From the NCBI RefSeq assembly GCF_000226975.2, contig NZ_CP019285.1:2852001-2916000 (forward strand): DNA of 64,000 bases, given 5' to 3'. Position 1 is the stretch's first letter; the number at the start of each line of letters is the position of its first letter. Source of the stretch: Halobiforma lacisalsi AJ5 (lineage in GTDB: Archaea; Halobacteriota; Halobacteria; Halobacteriales; Natrialbaceae). The notes beneath the pieces are model-generated. The model made no database searches. It saw nothing but the letters and a program-made list of their open reading frames with translations, and was not told where the DNA came from. The position numbers and the translations under genes are program-made. Shown in pieces: positions 19,004 through 27,594 of the stretch.

Positions 19004-19327
19004 ATGACCGTCATCGCACTGTTGAGCGTCGCCCCGGTGATCGAGGAGAGCATGGCCGACGACGTCGCGGACGCCGTCGCGGCCCTCGAGGGATACGACG
19101 TCGAGTACGAGACGAACCCGATGGGGACGGTGATCGAGGCCGACGACGTCGGGGAACTGTTCGCGGCGGCCCAGGCGGCCCACGAGGCGGTCGACGCCGA
19201 CCGGGTCAGTACCGTGTTGAAGATCGACGACAAGCGCGACCGCGGGACTACCGCGTCCGAGAAGGTCGACGCGGTCGAGGAGGCGCTCGGCCGGCCGCCG
19301 ACGAACAGGGACGGGGAGGGCAGCTAG
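19004..19327 (+). CDS. Thiamine-binding (MTH1187/YkoF-type) family protein
   Basis: A 107-residue protein resembling the MTH1187/YkoF family, ferredoxin-like proteins some of which bind thiamine or its hydroxymethylpyrimidine precursor. The start at 19004 (MTVIALLSVAPVIEESMADD) is chosen because the upstream part of the frame is non-coding in character. The motif YDVEYETNPMGTVIEADDVG is characteristic. The last 25 residues are charged and variable. It stands alone, with the HMA gene 67 nt downstream. Confidence 0.75.
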   Translation: MTVIALLSVAPVIEESMADDVADAVAALEGYDVEYETNPMGTVIEADDVGELFAAAQAAHEAVDADRVSTVLKIDDKRDRGTTASEKVDAVEEALGRPPTNRDGEGS

Positions 19328-19394
19328 GGTGGTTTCAGCGGACGAACCCGCCGGAGGGAAAACACTCAACTCCCGGCCGGCCCTGCTCTCGCGT

Positions 19395-19604
19395 ATGGAA
19401 CGTACCACCATCGACGTCAGCGGAATGTCCTGTAGCGGCTGCGAGGAGAACGTCGTCGACGCGCTCGAGGCGCTGTCGGGGGTCTCCTCCGCGACGGCCG
19501 ACCACGAAGCCGGCGAGGTACGGGTCGAACACGACGGCGACGCGGTCGACGAGGCGACGATCGGCAACACGATCGAGGACGCGGGGTACGAGCCCGCAGT
19601 TTGA
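19395..19604 (+). CDS. Heavy-metal-associated (CopZ-like) chaperone
   Basis: A 69-residue stand-alone HMA domain. The metal-binding motif GMSCSGCEENVV supplies the Cys-x2-Cys pair at residues about 13-16, and the fold ends with the usual EDAGYEPAV. Such proteins carry Cu(I) or another soft metal to P-type ATPases. No copper ATPase is adjacent, so the partner is encoded elsewhere. The start is the ATG at 19395; the longer frame upstream has no similarity to the family. Confidence 0.85.
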   Translation: MERTTIDVSGMSCSGCEENVVDALEALSGVSSATADHEAGEVRVEHDGDAVDEATIGNTIEDAGYEPAV

Positions 19605-19718
19605 GACGAGGGCGCGCTGCCGACGAGAGAACGGGAACGAGAACGGGGACGAGTGTCGAGCGATAGGGCCCTCGCGAGAACTGACAAACTGTTTTACGCC
19701 GGAGGCTGAAGGACGGCC

Positions 19719-20651
19719 ATGGAGAGTCTGAACCGGATGGCGATCGAACTCGTCGACGAGGCCCTCGAGTACGCCGAGGAGCTGAACGTCGGCGGCTACG
19801 ACCTCGAGAACGAAGCGACCGTACTGGACTTCGGGATCGAGTTCGACGGCGGCGTCGAGGCCGGACTGCTGTTGACCGAGATCCAGACGGCCGGGATGGC
19901 GACGCCGAGCCACGAACTCGACGAACTCGGTGGCGCGCCGATCCCGTACGTGGAACTGACGACCGACCAGCCAGCCCTCTCGCTGCTGTGTTCCCAGAAG
20001 GCCGGCTGGGAGCTGACCACCGAGGACTTCGAGGGGCTGGGCAGCGGCCCCGCGCGAGCGCTGGTCGCCGAGGAGGACGAGTTCCGCCGGATCGGCTACA
20101 CCGACGCGTTCGACCTGACGGCGCTGGCCGTCGAAACCGACGAGTTGCCGACCGAATCGGCCGCCGCGCAGGTCGCGGACCTCGCGGAGGTCGAGGAAAG
20201 CAGCGTCTTCCTGCTCGCCTATCCGACCGCCAGCACCGTCGGGAGCATCACCAACGCCGCTCGGGCGGCCGAACTCGCGACCTTCCGGCTGTCCGAACTC
20301 GGATACGACCCGCTAGATATCGTCTCCGCGACCGGCCGCGCGCCCGTCGCGCCCGTGGCCGACGACGAGGCGACGGCCATCGCGCGCACGAACGACGCGA
20401 TCGCCTACGGCGGGGTCGCCCACCTCACCGTCCGGGAGGACGCCGACGTCTTCGACTCGATCCCGTCGACGGCAGCCGAGGACCACGGCCGCCCGTTCGA
20501 GGAGGTCTTCGACGACCTCGAGTGGGAGTTCGACGAGGTTCCCTCCGACCTGTTCGCCCCCGCGAAGGTGACGGTCGACGTGATCGGCGGCCCGACCTAC
20601 GTCTACGGCGAGACGAGCGAGGACGTGCTGGTGGAGTCGTTCGGTCTGTAG
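19719..20651 (+). CDS. mch: Methenyltetrahydromethanopterin cyclohydrolase
   Basis: Mch interconverts methenyl- and formyl-tetrahydromethanopterin. In haloarchaea, which are not methanogens, it belongs to C1-folate/pterin metabolism. The 310-residue protein matches the family in length and in segments MESLNRMAIELVDEALEYAE, FGIEFDGGVEAGLLLTEIQT, QKAGWELTTEDF and ARTNDAIAYGGVAHLTV. The gene is followed by an HD-domain gene 5 nt later, which suggests a two-gene operon. Confidence 0.93.
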   Translation: MESLNRMAIELVDEALEYAEELNVGGYDLENEATVLDFGIEFDGGVEAGLLLTEIQTAGMATPSHELDELGGAPIPYVELTTDQPALSLLCSQKAGWELTTEDFEGLGSGPARALVAEEDEFRRIGYTDAFDLTALAVETDELPTESAAAQVADLAEVEESSVFLLAYPTASTVGSITNAARAAELATFRLSELGYDPLDIVSATGRAPVAPVADDEATAIARTNDAIAYGGVAHLTVREDADVFDSIPSTAAEDHGRPFEEVFDDLEWEFDEVPSDLFAPAKVTVDVIGGPTYVYGETSEDVLVESFGL

Positions 20652-20656
20652 TCGCG

Positions 20657-21349
20657 ATGGTCGAGTTCGATCGAGGCGACGCGGTCGACGGCGAGTTGTC
20701 GTCCCTGCTCGAGTTCCTGGAGCTCAAAGACGAGCGCCGCACCGGCTGGGTGCTCCGGGGCGTCGAGGAGCCGGAGTCGGTGGCGGCCCACACCTGGGGG
20801 ACGGCGACGCTCTGTCTGCTGTACGCCGACCACGAGGCGGTCGACGACGACGTAGACCGCAGCCGAGCGGTAGAGATGGCACTGGTTCACGACCTCGCGG
20901 AGGCGCGCACCGGCGATGTTCCGACTCGCGCCGAGCAGGGGCGGGAACGGATCTCCGACACCGAGAAGGAACGGGCGGAACGGGAGGCGATGACCGCAAT
21001 GCTCGCCCCGTTCGGACTCGAACTCGAGGACGATGGGGCCAACCCCGCGAGCGAAAACGCGGGGACGGACCTCTTTCACCTCTGGGAGGAGTACGAGCGG
21101 CGGGAGACGCCGACCGCCCGGTTCGTCAAGGAAATGGACCTCATCGAGAACTGTCTGCAGGCGCTCACGTACGAACGCGAGGGGCGTTACGACGCCGACG
21201 AGGACAACGAGCACTTCGACGAGTACGACGACCTGGACGAGTTCTTCGCGACGGCGGCGCCGCGATTGCAGACGACGTTCGGCGAGCGGCTGTTCGAGCG
21301 GATCAGGTCGGCCTACGAAGGGGAGATCGGGCGCGAGTGTCGGCTATAA
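20657..21349 (+). CDS. HD-domain hydrolase (YfbR/HDDC2-like 5'-nucleotidase)
   Basis: A 230-residue metal-dependent phosphohydrolase of the HD superfamily, closest in pattern to the YfbR/HDDC2 family of 5'-deoxynucleotidases. Metal-binding residues are visible as AAHTWGTATLCLLY (first His), MALVHDLAEARTGDV (the HD pair) and the later FVKEMDLIENCLQAL (Asp). An acidic insertion (RYDADEDNEHFDEYDDLDEF) is near the C-terminus. The start at 20657, 5 nt after mch, gives MVEFDRGDAVDGEL; co-transcription with mch is likely. Confidence 0.8.
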   Translation: MVEFDRGDAVDGELSSLLEFLELKDERRTGWVLRGVEEPESVAAHTWGTATLCLLYADHEAVDDDVDRSRAVEMALVHDLAEARTGDVPTRAEQGRERISDTEKERAEREAMTAMLAPFGLELEDDGANPASENAGTDLFHLWEEYERRETPTARFVKEMDLIENCLQALTYEREGRYDADEDNEHFDEYDDLDEFFATAAPRLQTTFGERLFERIRSAYEGEIGRECRL

Positions 21350-21359
21350 GGGGTCGGCC

Positions 21360-22961
21360 TCACTCCATCGGGTGGACGTCGGTCACCGTTCCGACGCCCT
21401 TGCTCCGACCCTCCCGGAAGACGAACTTCTGTCCCTCCTCGACGAGATACGGACGGAACTTGAACCGGACGGTGGTCTCGCCGGTGTCGCCGGGGAGCAG
21501 GCGGCCGTTCTCCGGGTAGAAGGCCGCCGCTTCGCCGATCGTCTCGAGGTGGACGACCGGTTCGTAGCCGTCCCCGATCCGGGTCGGGTGGTTGAGCACC
21601 ATCACCTCGGCCTCGAACTCGCGGACGGGGTCGGGGTCGGCCTCGCGCGGGAGCAGGACCATCCCCCGCTCGATGGCGCTCTCCTTGATCCCTTTCAGCG
21701 CGATGCCGACGATGCGGCCCGCCTGGGCCTCATCGACGCGGTGGTAGTGCATCTCGATGGAGCGCACCTCGACTTCATGGAACCGGCCGTCGGACATCGG
21801 CCCGATCAGTAGTTCGTCGCCGGCCTCGACCTCGCCGGACATCACCGTCCCCGAGGCGACCGCACCGACCCCCGTGACGGAGTAGCTGCGGTCGACGTAC
21901 ATCCGGAACTCGCCGTCGTCGTGGGCGGTCTTGGGCAGCCGATCGAACAGTTCGTCGAGCGTCTCGAGGCCGTCCATCGTGATCGCGCTGGTCTCGACGA
22001 TGGGGACGACGCGCTCGCTGATTTCCTCGACGGCGGCGTCGACGCCGTGGCGCGAGACCCGCAGGGGCGACTTCTCGACGTCCCGAAGCAGGCTCTCGAC
22101 CTCGCGTTCGACCTCCTCGACGCGCTCGTCGGAGACGGCGTCGGTCTTGGTGATCGCGACGATGGTCGGGAGGTCGGTCGCGAGCAGGACGCCGAGGTGT
22201 TCCCGCGTGGTCCGCGTAGGACCGTCGTCGGCGGCGACGACCAACAGCCCGTAGTCGAGTTTCTGCCCGACGAGCCCGCGGATCGTCGTCCGGAGCCAGG
22301 GCTCGTGGCCGACGGTGTCGACGAACGAGACCAGGCGGTCGGCCTCCTCGACGACTGCCGCACGATCGGACTTGCGGTTGGGGTTGCGGACCCGGACTGG
22401 CCCGTCGTCGTCGAAGCCGTAGACCGCGTACGAGAGGTCGGCCGACAGTCCGCGTTCGACCTCGTGGGGCTGGACGTCGAGGTACGCTCGCGTCGCGCCG
22501 TCGCCGTCGTCCGGCTTCCCCGTTACGAGCGAGCCGACGAGCGTGCTCTTCCCGTGGTCGACGTGGCCTGCGGTGCCGATCACGACGTGTTCGTCGTCGG
22601 TCTCGAGGACGCCGCCTTCCTGGATCAGTGCGACCCCGACCAGTCCGTCCTCGATTCCCCACGTCTGGACGTCGTCGATGTGGGCGTCGGCCTCCTCGGC
22701 GAGCAAGGAGAGGACGTCCATCGTCTCCGAGAAGGTATCCGGATCGACCCCGGCCAGGCCGCCGTCGTCGGTGACGCCGACGACGTAGGTCGCCTCGCCG
22801 TCGCCGGAGAGCAGTCGGTGTCGCAACTGCGCCGCCAGACTTTCCCGTCGTCCACCCTCGAGGTGGACGTCCCGTGAGAGTCGTTCCTTGAATTCGACGC
22901 TGCCACCGTCCTGTTCGCCACGTTCCAGGGCCCGCTCGAGGAGGGCCCGGTCACGGCTCAT
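21360..22961 (-). CDS. GTPBP1-family translational GTPase
   Basis: A 533-residue EF-Tu/EF1A-related GTPase of the GTPBP1/GTPBP2-like archaeal family. About 130 N-terminal residues precede the G domain. Walker A is GTAGHVDHGKSTLVGS, G3 is DTVGHEPW, and G4 is ITKTDA in place of canonical NKxD. Beta-barrel domains 2 and 3 follow (TGVGAVASGTVMSGEVEAGD; RFKFRPYLVEEGQKFVFREG). Eukaryotic GTPBP1 is linked to ribosome rescue and mRNA surveillance; the archaeal role is not settled. The start at 22961 (MSRDRALLERALERG) is chosen over an ATG nine codons earlier on family pattern. Convergent with the HD gene, 10 nt apart. Confidence 0.85.
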   Translation of the reverse strand: MSRDRALLERALERGEQDGGSVEFKERLSRDVHLEGGRRESLAAQLRHRLLSGDGEATYVVGVTDDGGLAGVDPDTFSETMDVLSLLAEEADAHIDDVQTWGIEDGLVGVALIQEGGVLETDDEHVVIGTAGHVDHGKSTLVGSLVTGKPDDGDGATRAYLDVQPHEVERGLSADLSYAVYGFDDDGPVRVRNPNRKSDRAAVVEEADRLVSFVDTVGHEPWLRTTIRGLVGQKLDYGLLVVAADDGPTRTTREHLGVLLATDLPTIVAITKTDAVSDERVEEVEREVESLLRDVEKSPLRVSRHGVDAAVEEISERVVPIVETSAITMDGLETLDELFDRLPKTAHDDGEFRMYVDRSYSVTGVGAVASGTVMSGEVEAGDELLIGPMSDGRFHEVEVRSIEMHYHRVDEAQAGRIVGIALKGIKESAIERGMVLLPREADPDPVREFEAEVMVLNHPTRIGDGYEPVVHLETIGEAAAFYPENGRLLPGDTGETTVRFKFRPYLVEEGQKFVFREGRSKGVGTVTDVHPME

Positions 22962-23148
22962 AGGGGCCGGTAACGGCCCACACGGCAAAAGCCTTCCCGT
23001 CCATTGGTACCTAATGTCACACTAACGCCGTGTATCAGCCAGTTTCGATCTCGAGAGATGGGGACACAGGGGGAGACGAGTCCACTCGGCGGCCTGGCAC
23101 GGATCGTTCCGGGCCCGGTTTCAAGACGCTCGAGAACCTATCACGGCC

Positions 23149-23334
23149 ATGAGCGTCAGCGGCCTCTGCCAGATCTGCGAGTCGCGACCCGCCGAACACC
23201 GGTGCGATAACTGCGGGACGCTCGCCTGCGATCCCCACTTCGAACCGGAGAAAGGGCTGTGTGCCGACTGTGCGGCCCGGGCGGATCCCGGACCCGGCCA
23301 GGACCGGGACGACGTCGACGTCCATCGGTTCTAA
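23149..23334 (+). CDS. HIT-type zinc-finger small protein
   Basis: A 61-residue protein with metal-ligand spacing of an HIT/treble-clef zinc finger: C7-x2-C10, C19-x2-C22, C27-x2-H30, C38-x2-C41 in MSVSGLCQICESRPAEHRCD and LACDPHFEPEKGLCADC. The rest is acidic. Function unknown; such modules usually mediate protein or nucleic-acid contacts. It ends 1 nt before the next gene, so the two are probably one transcript. Confidence 0.7.
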   Translation: MSVSGLCQICESRPAEHRCDNCGTLACDPHFEPEKGLCADCAARADPGPGQDRDDVDVHRF

Positions 23335-23335
23335 C

Positions 23336-23605
23336 GTGACGTCGATACGTGACCATCTCGCGGAGTCGCTCGGCGTCGGCGAGACCCTCCGGGTCGTCCT
23401 CGAGGAGCGGGACGGTCGGCTGGTGGCCGACCACCCGCGGGAGGAGAGCCCGCTCGACATCGTCGTCGAAGACGGGGAGCGACTGGCAGCACAGTCCGCA
23501 GATGAACCGCTCGAGACCGGTGGCGAAGTCGACGTCGAAATCCAGGAACGGATCGTCGACGGCCGCGTCGTGGGGCGGATCGTCGATACGGCCGACGGGT
23601 CCTGA
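23336..23605 (+). CDS. Small conserved haloarchaeal protein, function unknown
   Basis: An 89-residue acidic protein starting at GTG 23336 (TSIRDHLAESLGVGETLRVV), 1 nt after the zinc-finger gene stop. The residues fall into alternating beta strands (LRVVLEERDGRLVADHP, GEVDVEIQERIVDGRVVGRI) suggesting a small barrel. The frame is open further upstream inside the preceding gene but that part is a shadow. It converges on pyrF with a 6-nt gap. I do not recognise a family. Confidence 0.6.
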   Translation: MTSIRDHLAESLGVGETLRVVLEERDGRLVADHPREESPLDIVVEDGERLAAQSADEPLETGGEVDVEIQERIVDGRVVGRIVDTADGS

Positions 23606-23611
23606 TCGCTG

Positions 23612-24409
23612 CTACCGGTGCCGGTTCAACCGCTTCTTGAGCCGTTTTGCAGCCCGTTCGCTCGCCTTCGCGAACTCCTCGCCCCGATCCTCCCCGGCGA
23701 AAATGATCCCCCGCGAGGAGTTGACCAACCCGACGCCGCCCGCGAGGCCGTACTCGACGGCCGCCTCGGCGTCGCCGCCCTGTGCGCCGATGCCCGGCAC
23801 GAGGAACGGGAGGTCGGGCACCTGCTCGCGCAGTTCCTCGAGTTCCTCGGGTTTGGTCGCGCCCACCACGAGCCCGACGTTGTCGTTTTCGTTCCACAGG
23901 TCGGCGAGCGCGGCGACCCGTTCGTAGACCGGTTCGCCGGTCTCGAGTTCCAGGTCCTGGAGGTCCTCGCCGCCGGGGTTCGAGGTCCGACAGAGGACGA
24001 AGACGCCGGCCTCCTCGTCGGCCAGGAACGGCTGCAGCGAGTCCCGGCCCATGTAGGGATTGACCGTGATCGCGTCGACCGTCTCGAGGATCCGTGCGTA
24101 CTGGCGGGTCGTGTTCCCGATGTCGGCGCGTTTGGCGTCGAGCAGGACTGGGACACCTTTCCCGTGTGCGTACGCGACGGTCTCCTCCAGGGCGGCCCAG
24201 CCGTCCGGATCCTCGTAGAACGCGGCGTTTGGCTTGAAGACGGCGGCGTGTTCGTGGGTGGCGTCGATGATCCGTCGGTTGAACGCCCAGCGGGGCAGGT
24301 CGTACTCGTGGAGGTGGTCCGGAATCCGGTCGAGGTCGGGGTCGAGGCCGACGCTGACGACGCTGTCGACCGTCCGGATCCGGTCGTGGAGGCGATCGAA
24401 GAAGTTCAT
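23612..24409 (-). CDS. pyrF: Orotidine 5'-phosphate decarboxylase
   Basis: PyrF decarboxylates OMP to UMP, the last step of de novo pyrimidine synthesis. The 265-residue protein is of the long (type 2) family. The catalytic motif LLDAKRADIGNTTRQYA provides the Asp-Lys-x2-Asp set, and the phosphate-binding loop is LVPGIGAQGGDAEAA with NSSRGIIFA. The start at 24409 (MNFFDRLHDRIRTVDSVVSV) is supported by the conserved N-terminal SVGLDPDLDRIP. Confidence 0.95.
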   Translation of the reverse strand: MNFFDRLHDRIRTVDSVVSVGLDPDLDRIPDHLHEYDLPRWAFNRRIIDATHEHAAVFKPNAAFYEDPDGWAALEETVAYAHGKGVPVLLDAKRADIGNTTRQYARILETVDAITVNPYMGRDSLQPFLADEEAGVFVLCRTSNPGGEDLQDLELETGEPVYERVAALADLWNENDNVGLVVGATKPEELEELREQVPDLPFLVPGIGAQGGDAEAAVEYGLAGGVGLVNSSRGIIFAGEDRGEEFAKASERAAKRLKKRLNRHR

Positions 24410-24510
24410 GCGATGTTGGACTCGAGTGGAGCCCCAACCGTCGAAAAGGTTGCTATCCTGCCGGAGGTCCAACGCCGGCGGCCGCGCGAGCTACCGATCG
24501 GTGCAGACTC

Positions 24511-24619
24511 ATACTGTTGGACAGAACTACGTGAAGCCGATCGTTCCCCTGAAGTCGTCACCGGTGGCGACGACGCCGAATTCACGATCGACTTCGTATT
24601 GACTTCTGTCCGACAGTAT
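24511..24619. repeat. MITE-like element with imperfect terminal inverted repeats
   Basis: The 16 bp at 24511-24526 (atactgttggacagaa) match the reverse complement of 24604-24619 at 15 of 16 positions, and a further block inside (gaagccgatcg versus gaagtcgatcg) pairs at 10 of 11. The 109-bp unit has no coding capacity and fits a miniature inverted-repeat element or a long imperfect hairpin. The last base is the first base of the VOC gene stop. No target duplication is visible. Confidence 0.5.
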
Positions 24620-25044
24620 CAGGCCTCGAGCAGTTCGATCAGGTTGTCCTCCGGATCACGGAGGAAACAGATCGTCGTCCCGCTCTCGGTCGTCCGGGGT
24701 TCGCTGATCGTTCGGACGTCGTCGGGCAACTCGCGGTAGAACGACTCGAGGTCGTCGACCGAGAGGCCGACGTGGACCGCGCCGGGCTGGTTGAGACCGG
24801 CGGCCGGCGAACCGCGGGCCTCGGGGTCGTACTCGACGAGTTCGATCCGGGAGCCGTCGGCCGCGAGGTGGGCGAACCGGGCGCTCGCGTCCTCGACGTC
24901 GACGGCCACGGAGAACTCCTCGCCCGCGACCTCGAACCGGTCGACGACCTCGAGACCGAGCGTATCGCGGTAGAACGGGAGGACGGTCTCGAGGTCACTG
25001 ACGGTGATACCGACGTGGTGGGCGGCAGGGGCCTGGCGTGCCAT
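24619..25044 (-). CDS. VOC-family (glyoxalase/dioxygenase-like) protein
   Basis: A 141-residue vicinal-oxygen-chelate protein with two beta-alpha-beta-beta-beta modules. Candidate metal ligands are His in AAHHVGITVSDLE, His in AVHVGLSVDDLE and the terminal Glu in EDNLIELLEA; this pattern is shared by glyoxalase I, methylmalonyl-CoA epimerase and dioxygenases. The substrate cannot be fixed from sequence. Being divergent from methylglyoxal synthase makes a glyoxalase-type role attractive (inference). The stop abuts the MITE-like element. Confidence 0.8.
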   Translation of the reverse strand: MARQAPAAHHVGITVSDLETVLPFYRDTLGLEVVDRFEVAGEEFSVAVDVEDASARFAHLAADGSRIELVEYDPEARGSPAAGLNQPGAVHVGLSVDDLESFYRELPDDVRTISEPRTTESGTTICFLRDPEDNLIELLEA

Positions 25045-25194
25045 GCCCGATCGTGGGGCGAGTAGCTACGAAAAACGTTCGACTCCGGGCCCGCGTTCGT
25101 CCCCGATACCTCCCCCTCGAGTCCGCGGGTCCGAGTCAGCCGGGGCGTTCGCTCCGGTCCGTACCGTTATCTCCCTGGCGTACGACCGTCCGGT

Positions 25195-25563
25195 ATGCCC
25201 CGCGTGGCTCTCATCGCCCACGACGAGAAGAAACCGGATCTGATCGAGTTCGTCCAGGACAACGAGGACCTGCTCGACGAGTGCGAACTGATCGCGACCG
25301 GTACCACCGGAAAGCGGCTGCTCGAGGAGACGGACCTCGACATCGAGCGCAAGGCGTCCGGACCGCTCGGCGGCGACCTGATGATCGGCGCGGAGGTCGC
25401 CGAGGGTATCCTCGATGGTATCGTCTTCCTCCGGGACCCGCTCCAGGCCCAGCCCCACGAGCCGGATATCTCCGCGCTGTTGCGGATCTGTGACGTCCAC
25501 GAGACCCCGCTCGCGACCAACCTCGCGTCTGCCGAGTACCTCGTCGAGGGGCTCGCCGAGTGA
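25195..25563 (+). CDS. mgsA: Methylglyoxal synthase
   Basis: MgsA converts dihydroxyacetone phosphate to methylglyoxal and phosphate, a bypass that relieves sugar-phosphate build-up. The 122-residue protein has the full catalytic set: H9 in LIAHDEKK, the phosphate-binding TGTTGKRL, the general-base Asp D61 in [11 protein letters not shown]81 in FLRDPL and H88 in QPHEPD. Length is slightly shorter than the E. coli enzyme. It lies divergent to a VOC gene and upstream of a KhtT/KhtU pair, a context that suits methylglyoxal handling. Confidence 0.93.
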   Translation: MPRVALIAHDEKKPDLIEFVQDNEDLLDECELIATGTTGKRLLEETDLDIERKASGPLGGDLMIGAEVAEGILDGIVFLRDPLQAQPHEPDISALLRICDVHETPLATNLASAEYLVEGLAE

Positions 25564-25656
25564 GCGGCCCCGGGCAGTGGCCGGCCAGGGATCCCGCCCA
25601 AGCCCGCAGTCGGTTCCGTCGCGTCTTTTATGATCGTGGCACCACCTCGTATCACC

Positions 25657-26148
25657 ATGACCATCTACGAGAGCGACCTCCCCGGCGTCGGGAAGAAATA
25701 CGAGGTCGAACTCGAAAACGGGGAACGACTGGTCATCGTGACCCACAATACGGGGAAACGGGAGGTCTTCACGAAAGCCGACGAGGACGCCGACAGCGAG
25801 AAGGTGTTCGAGGCGTCGGATCGGCTCGCGCGCAAGATCGGGACGATCCTCGAGGGGGCGTACTTCCAGCCGGTCCGGACCGACCGAGTCGAGACGATGC
25901 TGTCGGACGAGACGTTCATCGAGTGGTACGGGGTCGACGACGACGCCCAGCTGGCGGGCGTCTCGATCGGGGACGCGGAGGTCCGGGAGCGGACCGGCGT
26001 CTCGGTCATCGCGATCCAGCGCGATGACGAACTGATCACCCCGCCCACGCCGGAGACCGTCATCGAACCCGACGACACCGTCGTCGTCATCGGCGACCGG
26101 GAGGACTGTCAGGAGTTCGAACGACTGCTCCGCGAATCCGAGGTCTAA
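25657..26148 (+). CDS. K+/H+ antiporter regulatory subunit, TrkA-C (RCK-C) domain (KhtT-like)
   Basis: A 163-residue soluble regulatory protein. The N-terminal half (MTIYESDLPGVGKKYEVELE, LVIVTHNTGKREVF) matches the KhtT-type domain and the C-terminal ~80 residues are a TrkA-C/RCK-C ligand-binding domain (GVSVIAIQRDDELITPPTPE, DDTVVVIGDREDCQEF). KhtT gates its antiporter in response to nucleotides and ions. The start at 25657 is chosen because the frame upstream has no family match. The antiporter gene follows 36 nt later. Confidence 0.85.
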   Translation: MTIYESDLPGVGKKYEVELENGERLVIVTHNTGKREVFTKADEDADSEKVFEASDRLARKIGTILEGAYFQPVRTDRVETMLSDETFIEWYGVDDDAQLAGVSIGDAEVRERTGVSVIAIQRDDELITPPTPETVIEPDDTVVVIGDREDCQEFERLLRESEV

Positions 26149-26170
26149 GCGACCGATGATGGCTCTCGTT

Positions 26171-26187
26171 GGAGGGGATCGATAGTG
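26171..26187 (+). promoter_or_regulatory. Shine-Dalgarno site fixing the antiporter GTG start
   Basis: GGAGGGG at 26171-26177 ends 7 nt before the GTG at 26185. Most haloarchaeal genes in this window lack such a clear site, so it supports the GTG as the true start and translation from an internal site of a bicistronic khtT-khtU message. Confidence 0.55.
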
Positions 26188-27504
26188 GCTGCTGAATCGA
26201 CCGCACTGATCGACGTTGGCGTCCTCTTCGCTGCAGTCGGCTTCGCAGGCGTGATCGCGAACCGGATCAATCAGTCGGTGATCCCGTTTTACATCTTCGC
26301 GGGAATGGCCCTGAACCCGTACGTCCTGGGAGAACTGCCGTCGGTCGTCGCGAACGCCGTCGGGCAGGGATTCGATCCCTCGGTCTTCGGCTACGACCTC
26401 CTCGAGGCGGCAGGCGCCATCGCGTTGACCGAAACTGACTTCATTCACCTCGGCGCCGAACTCGGGATCGTCCTCCTGCTTTTCTTCCTCGGCCTGGAGT
26501 TCAACCTCGATCGACTGATCGCGGCCAGAGAGCGGATCGGCAAGGCCGGCACCGTCGACCTCGCAGTCAACTTCGGCGTCGGACTGGTCCTCGGGTGGCT
26601 GCTGTTTCGCGCGTTCCTGCCCGCCTTTCTCACCGCCGGCGTCGTCTACATCTCCTCGAGTGCGATCATTACGAAGTCACTGATCGATCTGGGCTGGATC
26701 GCCAACAACGAGGCCGACCCGATGCTCGGGACGCTCGTCTACGAGGACCTGTTCATCGCGGTCTATCTGGCGATCGCCACGGCACTCGTCATGGGCGGCG
26801 GCGACGTCGGCGAGGCGCTGGGACAGATCGGCGTCGCAGTCGGATTCATCCTCGTATTGCTCGCTCTCGTCTCTTTCGGCACCGCGTGGTTCCAGCGCAG
26901 CCTGGAAACGGACACCCACGAATTCCTCGTCCTGCGGGCGCTCGGGATCACGACGCTGATCTCGGGTGCCGCACTCGCCCTGGGCGTTAGCGAAGCTGTC
27001 GCGGCCTTCTTCGTCGGGATGGCGTTTTCCTCGACCGGCCACGTCCACGACCTCGAGAACTTACTCGAGCCGGTCCGGGACACCTTCGCCGCGGTGTTTT
27101 TCTTCTGGATCGGACTGCTCACCGACCCCGGAGTGTTTCTCGACGCGTTCGTCCTGGCCGCGATCGCCGCCGCAGTCGTGCTGACGGCCCCGTCGAAGCT
27201 CGTGAGCGGCTACCTCGGCGGCCGGATCTACGAGCTGAGCGAACGCCGCTCGCTCCGGGTCGGGCTCGGGATGACGACCCGCGGCGAGTTCTCCCTGATC
27301 ATCGCAAGCATCGCGATCGGCGGGGCCGGCATCGGCCTCGCCGAGGGGACTGCCGAGGCGCTGTACGCCTTCACCGTCGGCTACGTGCTCGTCATGAGCA
27401 TCCTCGGGACGACGCTCATGCAGTACTCGGGCCGGATCGAGTCCGTCGTCGTGCCCCGCCTCGAGGCCCGCCGCGAGACGACGGCCCAGCCGAGCGACGA
27501 CTGA
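26185..27504 (+). CDS. CPA2-family cation/proton antiporter (KhtU/Kef-like)
   Basis: A 439-residue integral membrane antiporter with about 12 hydrophobic segments and no C-terminal TrkA domains, because those are supplied in trans by the preceding gene. CPA2 features include the acidic-hydrophobic cluster HLGAELGIVLLLFFLGLEFN, the unwound region SSSAIITKSLIDLGW with LVYEDLFIAVYLAI, and TRGEFSLIIASIAIG. It likely exports K+ in exchange for H+. In Bacillus KhtTU-type pairs protect against methylglyoxal, and here mgsA is directly upstream. Confidence 0.88.
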   Translation: MAAESTALIDVGVLFAAVGFAGVIANRINQSVIPFYIFAGMALNPYVLGELPSVVANAVGQGFDPSVFGYDLLEAAGAIALTETDFIHLGAELGIVLLLFFLGLEFNLDRLIAARERIGKAGTVDLAVNFGVGLVLGWLLFRAFLPAFLTAGVVYISSSAIITKSLIDLGWIANNEADPMLGTLVYEDLFIAVYLAIATALVMGGGDVGEALGQIGVAVGFILVLLALVSFGTAWFQRSLETDTHEFLVLRALGITTLISGAALALGVSEAVAAFFVGMAFSSTGHVHDLENLLEPVRDTFAAVFFFWIGLLTDPGVFLDAFVLAAIAAAVVLTAPSKLVSGYLGGRIYELSERRSLRVGLGMTTRGEFSLIIASIAIGGAGIGLAEGTAEALYAFTVGYVLVMSILGTTLMQYSGRIESVVVPRLEARRETTAQPSDD

Positions 27505-27594
27505 GTGGGACTCGGGTTGTCGTCCCGGTTCGCTCCGCCGCCGGAGCCGATCCGAAGGGATAACTTCAACCGCCTCGAGCCCTCCGTCCTCCCT

